This document shows, piece after piece, positions 60,501 to 64,000 of a DNA stretch of 64,000 nucleotides (within the stretch, counting starts at the first letter, position 1; each line of letters opens with the position of its first letter). Made by a program: the position numbers and the translations under genes. Source of the stretch: Amyelois transitella (lineage: Eukaryota > Arthropoda > Insecta > Lepidoptera > Pyralidae); assembly GCF_032362555.1 (NCBI RefSeq), contig NC_083516.1:5915001-5979000 (forward strand). Reading direction: 5' to 3'. The notes beneath the pieces are model-generated. The model did no database searches and was not told the origin of the DNA. It worked only from the letters and a program-made list of their open reading frames with translations.

Positions 60501-63500
60501 GGCGCGCTGGCGTGGTGGGGCCCGCAGTACATCTTCCTCGGCCTGACGCTGCAGCCCGACGTCGATATCACTATCGAGAGGTGAGTGTGACACAAACACA
60601 CCCATTAACATTATAAATGTGAAAGTCTGTCTGTTGCGCGCTCACGGCCAAACCACTAGACCGATTTTCATGACTTGATGAATATAATTTTTTCTGAATA
60701 TTCCCGTAGGAACGGGGAAAGAGGTAATTTTATTTCAACGCGGTCGGACTTGCGGGATAAAGCTAGTACTGTAATATTCAAATGCATTTGAAAGTAGTCG
60801 TTTAATGCGTCGTTGAAAATGCTTTTGGATATCCCTGACGTAGGACATGCGTAGGACAATTATTTCCTAAATAAGAAGTAAATACGCCTGCTTAAATAAG
60901 TCAGTTTTAAGATCAAAGTGAAACCAAAGTTGTCAAAACATTTAGTCAAATTTTTTTATGAATATGTAACAATGTTGTAATTTTTTATTTCAAACATAAG
61001 TTGGCACAATATAAATCTGTTCTTTGAAAACAACTTGGGCACTTAAAACAAAGTTCAGCTATCACTTGTTTTTATTTAGTCCTGCATTTATTTTAGTGAA
61101 TTTTTACTCATACACATACACAGAAACGGAAAATACGGAAATGACGCATTTTTTAAATTGGGGTAATATAACCATGAGTAACGTACTCATATGTTGATGT
61201 ACTAATATTTGATGCAGGTCATGAATGACACTGATAGCATAACAATGAGACGAATCATCTAACGGCGTGATGTGTAATGATACACATAACATGTGATAAT
61301 AAATCGTAATTAGCAATACGCCTACGTACTATGTAGTATTTCTTGTGATTGTGTGAATTTATGTGCAATAAATATATTACAAACAAACAAACGCCGGTAC
61401 TGAGCATTAATTAGTTTTACTTTGGTCTTTGCGCTGCGGCGTCTTAACTTTTTCTCTAAACCAGATCGATGCCCATTTTTTCTTGTATCTTTATCACTAT
61501 AGGTAATATTGATTTTATTACCATGTTTTCATAACACTATGTAAATATTACTTACCATTATACTGAATTTGTCATTAATTTGTAAAATGTGTTTGTAATA
61601 TAACATGTAATAATTTAAAATACCGTTGATGATCAAGCGAGCATAACATTTCTTAAATATATATTTTAGATGATGAACCTGAAAATTTTGCACACATTTT
61701 TTAAGAGTGAAAATCATGACATTGATGTAAAAAAAAATTTTTATTAAGTGTGAAATATTAACGGGTGACAACCACGCCGTCTGTAATATTTTGTTTACTT
61801 ACATAAGACTGTTTTATTCAAATGCCAAAATTTGATTTGAATCTGCCTGTAGAAAATATTTTACCTTTATCATAAGTTTGGTTTGATTGAGAACAACAAA
61901 ACAAAATATTCCCGCGGCGTGGGCTCTAGCCTGCCATATTGGTCTCGGTCAGCGCTAAGAGTATAGCATGTGGGTTGTAGCGTGTCGTACAAGTTCGGGC
62001 TGGTGGGTATGTTCGCGGGCGCGCTGGGCGTGCCGCTGGGCGCGGCGCTGGCGCAGCGCCTGCGGCCGCGCTGGCAGGACTCCGACCCGCTGGTGTGCGG
62101 GTTCGCGCTGCTGGCCTCGTCGCCCCTCGTCTACCTCGGCCTCATCACCGTGGACGCGCACGTCGCGCTCACCTACGTTCTCATATTCCTCGGGATGGTC
62201 ACCCTCAACCTCACCTGGTCGATCGTCGCCGACATTGTTCTGGTGAGAGCATTTCTGACACGATGGGATTATGCTTGCATGTACGAGGGTCAATCAGTTA
62301 AATTTTTAAGGTTATTATGGTTATTATTGCACGAGCATGATCCGGACGCGTTCCGATGCAAGCATAAACTCTGAACAGAAATCGATCACCGGCTCGAATA
62401 CAGCGATACTCCAGTGAGACAACGACAAAATAAATGTGTTAATGCACGATCATGTGTTTAGGAAATCATAATTATTGTGACATCCCATTGTGGTGCTACT
62501 TACTTATTTATATAGAATGCCGCTTTTTATAATCAATATGTTACAGTTTTTTTTAATTACAATATTATATCAAAAATGTTGTAACCTATCATATAAACAC
62601 AGCATGATAACGATCATCAACGCGCATAACAATATCTACTGGGGAAAACAGGTGCTTGACCACAGCGAGCGCTGCTTCGCGACGTCATTTGAACTTTTTA
62701 TGAATAATTACTATACGAAAAACTTGCCTTGATTTTGAGACCAAGCTCACCTTTAAAAAAAAACATCAGCGCGCGTTCGCTGGGTGAAGCGCTCATCTTG
62801 CTCCAATCACCCCATCTCGTAATAACGAGCACCGTTCCCGTGCCGTCCTGCCGGCCCGTTGCTAAGACCTGATGTTGCACGAAGGTTGTCGCTAATGTTC
62901 GGCGTGGTGACGATGGTGGCGGGGCTGCTGGGCGTGCCGCTGGGCGCGTGGCTGGGCACGGCGCTCGTCAAGCGGTTCCCGCGCGCGCACCCCGTCATCT
63001 GCGGCGCCGGCCTGCTCGTCTCGGCTCCAGCGCTCACGCTCGCCTTGCTCCTTTGCGAAGGCTACTTCTATCTACCGTTCGTCCTAGTCTTCATTGGCCA
63101 ACTCTCTCTGAATCTCAACTGGGCAATAGTGGCCGATATGTCGATGGTAAGGAATCCCTTCCCCGGCGTTCCCGGTGCGAGCTCGACTCTCATTCGTCTT
63201 GTCGAATATGAGGATCGACCGCGGCCGAGAACGAAGAAGATGGAAGTTTTTTTCTATTATAATTGGCTGTTGGAGTGGTTAGTTTTAGTAGGTTTGGTGC
63301 ATGTGCATGAATTAAATACTAGTATTTATTATTATTATTTATTTGCTAATATAACTGCTTGTAGAGAAAACCAGATTTGAATTCAGTCACTCATTAGCCA
63401 GACATTGGATCACTATTGCCTAGTTCAGACTAGGAAACTTGTAAAAACACATTGTCGTTATCTCATTGGATTTGATATCGCGATATATTCAAGTGGGTGA

Positions 63501-64000
63501 ACTGATTTCATTTCTTTAATAGTAGCGACATCTTTTAGAATACTAAGGAATCACAAAGAATGATATCCTTCCGCATGCGGTAGTAGTTCATACATATTTT
63601 CGTAGATGGCAATAGTGCGCAATAAAACCGCGCGAAATTCAAATGCAACTTATTTCTGTAAGTTTACAAGACTGTTTACTTGCTTTATTATTTCTTTAAA
63701 TAAAGTAGACAGTAGCTAGAAAGATTAATTATAAAAAATAATACATACTCAAAAGTAGATTTAACAAGATGTATTTATTAAAATTAGCTTATTTCATTAT
63801 AAATAATATATTTTCTGTCTTAAGCTTTTACATTCTTAATATCTAGATGCAGGTAAAATATTTTTGACATGGCTGTCTACGGATTGATGCTGCATTAATG
63901 TGATTATTAAATGTGAATTATTAAAATTAAACACAATTTTATATTATTTTTCAGTATGTTGTGATACCGCCTCGGCGATCTACTGCGGAAGCATTCCAGA
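39507..64000 (+). CDS. spin: spinster-type lysosomal MFS transporter, with alternative exon pair, 3' end outside window
   Basis: Spinster/SPNS proteins are 12-helix major facilitator superfamily carriers of late endosomes and lysosomes, linked to lysolipid or sugar efflux and autophagic lysosome reformation. Exons: 39507-39708, 55188-55384, 57620-57771, 59502-59702, 60449-60580, then either 61981-62242 or 62885-63146, then 63955-64000 (continues). Translation begins [20 protein letters not shown] and enters the transporter at [20 protein letters not shown] across the 15.5-kb first intron. MFS motif A is [10 protein letters not shown] (about residue 104). [20 protein letters not shown] and [19 protein letters not shown] are strong spinster signatures, as is [18 protein letters not shown]. 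The last exon seen encodes [15 protein letters not shown]. Phases are compatible at every joint. Intron 1 is a graveyard of mobile elements, including a near-intact mariner. Confidence 0.93.
39765..40014 (+). repeat. two repeats in spinster intron 1
   Basis: 39765-39905 (aagggaccctattagttagc, cgctgtctgtctgtttgtct) matches the repeat at 13226-13330. 39920-40014 is a 3' fragment of the S2 SINE (gtcttttcaagactgttagc, caagggatatagacgtgacc) with an ATGT tail, preceded by a T run. Confidence 0.7.
40015..42970. other. spinster intron 1, unrecognised sequence
   Basis: No exon or known repeat identified. 40440-41500 has short open segments in shifting frames and a composition unlike plain AT-rich intron, as an old retrocopy or transposon might have. 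No family could be named. Confidence 0.35.
42971..43175 (-). repeat. RTE-like retroposon tail (family R1), copy 1
   Basis: Runs from actactattataaaggcgaa through ctgaaccgattaccatgaaa, gtagctgaagacccagaata and cccgcgggattgatagggtt to gcggacgaagtcgcgggcgg. Nearly the same sequence recurs, same orientation, at 58081-58285. In the minus direction it ends in the cccgcgacttcgtccgc block. Confidence 0.8.
43176..49535. other. spinster intron 1, mostly plain AT-rich sequence
   Basis: No exon recognised. Small items: a duplicated ggcgctgatatagtttc at about 43680-43740, and at 49066-49110 a short inverted repeat (aggggttca / tgaacccct). The 138-codon frame at 44721-45137 has no recognisable domain and ends in AT-driven hydrophobic residues. 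Not called. Confidence 0.4.
49536..49870. other. G+C-richer island inside spinster intron 1
   Basis: About 300 bp clearly richer in G+C and CpG than its surroundings, with an uninterrupted 107-codon minus-strand frame of no recognised family. Possibly an alternative promoter or first exon, or a decayed element. Confidence 0.3.
49871..52278. other. spinster intron 1, AT-rich sequence without recognised features
   Basis: Nothing supportable seen on either strand. Confidence 0.4.
52279..52635 (-). mobile_element. tRNA-derived SINE (family S1), copy 2
   Basis: Minus strand begins gagtagatggtcgaatcggt (box A-like) and has taggttcccaccgcgaccat in the box B position. Then come gtaccaatgactattttc, ggaaaacatcgtgaggaaac ctgcacatt, gaggtcggacgaga and ggatgcaaccgag, matching copy 1 at 14163-14577 along its whole length. 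Confidence 0.75.
53199..54520 (-). mobile_element. mariner transposon, apparently near-complete, in spinster intron 1
   Basis: About 1.32 kb. The ends are imperfect inverted repeats: left ctactctgtcaagaaagtag, right (reverse-complemented) cattcagtcagaaaagtatc, with TA on each side (53197-53198 and 54521-54522), the Tc1/mariner target dinucleotide. It carries one uninterrupted transposase frame on the minus strand. Inserted opposite to the direction of spinster. Confidence 0.9.
53251..54324 (-). CDS. mariner transposase, intact D,D34D reading frame
   Basis: 357 aa from ATG at 54324 ([20 protein letters not shown]). An upstream extension of the frame lacks a family match. N-terminal half has two helix-turn-helix units ([31 protein letters not shown]) joined by RSGRPS. 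A variant LVPKDLN stands in place of WVPHEL. Catalytic residues: D158 in [14 protein letters not shown]253 in [12 protein letters not shown]288 in [17 protein letters not shown], with 34 residues between the last two, as mariner requires. No internal stop or frameshift. It cuts and pastes its own element in the nucleus. Whether it is still active cannot be judged from one copy. Confidence 0.93.
   Translation of the reverse strand: MDKNIEQRDCLKFCIANGISCSESLKMLQKAYGELTLSNTRAYEWYKAFKSGRDVMEDLPRSGRPSTSATEVNIAKVKEIVTENPHSTLREIATELSVSHESIRTILTNNLGMKHVAARLVPKDLNFFQKLNRMRVAEDMLERVNSDPTFMKRIVTGDETWVYEFDMQTSQQASEWRLPTEPKPKKPRQSRSKVKVMLTVFFDYRGVVHSEFLPEGQTVNKEYYLSVMRRLREQIRRKRPDLWKENSWILHHDNAPSHKAIIVNEFLTKHSTNTIEQPPYSPDMAPADFFLFPKLKLPLRGTRFQSVEDIKENSRRELTSIPETAFKKCFDDWIIRWRKCIVSKGAYFEGDKINLDE
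54675..54747. repeat. inverted repeat, 19-nt arms, 35-nt spacer
   Basis: 54675-54693 (tatgtcttatcttccctct) and 54729-54747 are reverse complements with one mismatch. Confidence 0.8.
54978..55025. repeat. perfect 22-bp hairpin with 4-nt loop before spinster exon 2
   Basis: Arms 54978-54999 (gtaacggaaacttcg...) and 55004-55025 are exact reverse complements around tctg. The spinster exon 2 acceptor lies 160 bp downstream. Confidence 0.92.
56236..56575 (-). mobile_element. tRNA-headed SINE nested in the hAT-like element
   Basis: Minus strand starts about 56570 with cggcttcgatggtccagtgg (box A-like tggtccagtggttag), then gttcgaatccc (box B). The body carries A-rich and cagacagac stretches and ends in the cgcggacgaagtcgcgggca block at 56245-56270. 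A second copy of the body is at about 57000-57170. Confidence 0.7.
56585..56768 (-). mobile_element. ATGT-tailed SINE (family S2), nested, minus strand
   Basis: Plus strand reads acatacatatggtcacgtct, cccttgcggggtagacagag, gaatggccacgttcagctat, cccatcgccttaaaaagaat, cccttagtcgcg: the exact reverse of the reference copy at 27381-27636, with a short tail. Confidence 0.8.
57790..57955 (-). repeat. RTE-like retroposon fragment in spinster intron 3
   Basis: gaccgattttgatgaacttt followed by ggaaattcctacaggaacga, the same wording as 60610-60775. Begins about 20 bp after the exon 3 donor. Confidence 0.55.
58081..58285 (-). repeat. RTE-like retroposon tail (family R1), copy 2
   Basis: Aligns over its full length with 42971-43175, from actaatattataaatgcgaa to gcggacgaagtcgcgggcga. 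Only scattered substitutions separate the two. Confidence 0.82.
58286..59335. other. spinster intron 3, no further feature recognised
   Basis: AT-rich, noncoding. Nothing supportable seen. Confidence 0.4.
59336..59452 (+). mobile_element. LINE 3' fragment, copy 3
   Basis: gagttatgaatgtggatgaa gcgaaagaagtatg through gaggcgtgatttaatgtagg matches the last 120 bases of the LINE copies at 36588 and 38108. Same orientation, very short. Confidence 0.75.
60610..60775 (-). repeat. RTE-like retroposon fragment in spinster intron 5
   Basis: attataaatgtgaaagtctg, aaaccactagaccgattttc, attcccgtaggaacggggaa, ending cgggataaagctagta. Typical lepidopteran RTE-type tail. Confidence 0.6.
60776..61980. other. 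spinster intron 5, remaining AT-rich sequence
   Basis: No further exon or repeat recognised before the abrupt rise in G+C at about 61910, just upstream of alternative exon 6a. Confidence 0.45.
61981..62242 (+). other. spin: spinster alternative exon 6a
   Basis: 262 nt, phase 2 in and phase 0 out, after acceptor gggttgtag and before donor GTGAGA. Encodes [20 protein letters not shown], then [20 protein letters not shown], then [13 protein letters not shown]: about three membrane helices (roughly TM8-TM10). Very G+C-rich. Out-of-frame open stretches over it are compositional shadows. Confidence 0.85.
62885..63146 (+). other. spin: spinster alternative exon 6b
   Basis: Also 262 nt with the same phases, acceptor gcacgaag and donor GTAAGG. 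Encodes [20 protein letters not shown], then [20 protein letters not shown], then [13 protein letters not shown]. It aligns to 6a without any gap over 87 codons, about 40% identical by eye count. The acceptor has a weak pyrimidine tract, which may help regulated choice. Confidence 0.83.

Noticed and set aside
61968..62301. Three long Arg/Trp-rich frames over spinster exon 6a
   Set aside because: High G+C suppresses stop codons in all frames. Only the frame with the MFS sequence and matching splice phases is real.
62859..63380. 173-codon frame reading past spinster exon 6b
   Set aside because: The coding part ends at the donor at 63146. The rest is intron read-through, and the first codons precede the acceptor.
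1..64000. CRISPR arrays, bacterial operons or viral insertions
   Set aside because: The direct repeats seen are microsatellites or transposon arrays without regular spacers, all convincing genes are eukaryotic and split (except Lap1), and no viral protein family was recognised.

Overview
This is a stretch of insect nuclear genome, most probably from a moth or butterfly (Lepidoptera). It is AT-rich, its genes are split by introns with ordinary GT-AG borders, and it is full of short interspersed repeats of kinds usual in lepidopteran genomes: tRNA-headed SINEs, retroposon tails ending in repeated ATGT, RTE-like tails carrying a 'cgacttcgtccgcg' motif, mariner and hAT elements. Six host genes can be assembled exon by exon. 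None of the intergenic sequence looks bacterial or viral. The species cannot be named from the sequence alone.

Layout. 1-3227 (minus): all but the 3' end of a cationic amino acid transporter of the SLC7/CAT family. 3.2-19.7 kb: gene-poor, with a Tc1-like remnant, a mariner remnant, a hAT element with a perfect 8-bp target duplication (7757-9434), SINEs and several striking hairpins. 19742-22501 (minus): a single-exon LAP-family leucine-rich-repeat protein (Lap1/Erbin/Densin type). 23787-32073 (minus): the centriole cartwheel protein SAS-6 in 12 exons. 32521-35067 (plus): the 32-kDa subunit of replication protein A, read away from SAS-6 from a shared 447-bp promoter that contains an E2F-like site. 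35533-37409 (minus): the ER chaperone boca/MESD, tail to tail with RPA2. 39507-64000 (plus, continuing past the window): spinster, a lysosomal MFS transporter with a 15.5-kb first intron and two tandem, equal-length, homologous versions of one exon (61981-62242 and 62885-63146) that look mutually exclusive.

SAS-6 and RPA2 are both needed in S phase (centriole duplication and DNA replication), so their head-to-head pairing is functionally sensible. The other genes are ordinary cellular genes with no clear operon-like relation. The features most worth a second look are the spinster alternative exons, the shared SAS-6/RPA2 promoter, a mariner element with an apparently intact transposase, a non-autonomous hAT-like element whose subterminal regions are arrays of a GCCGAA hexamer, a LINE and a SINE family that appear to share their 3' end, and a set of near-perfect short-loop palindromes scattered in noncoding DNA. 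Exon coordinates were derived by eye from reading frame, splice dinucleotides and family resemblance. They are not supported by transcripts.
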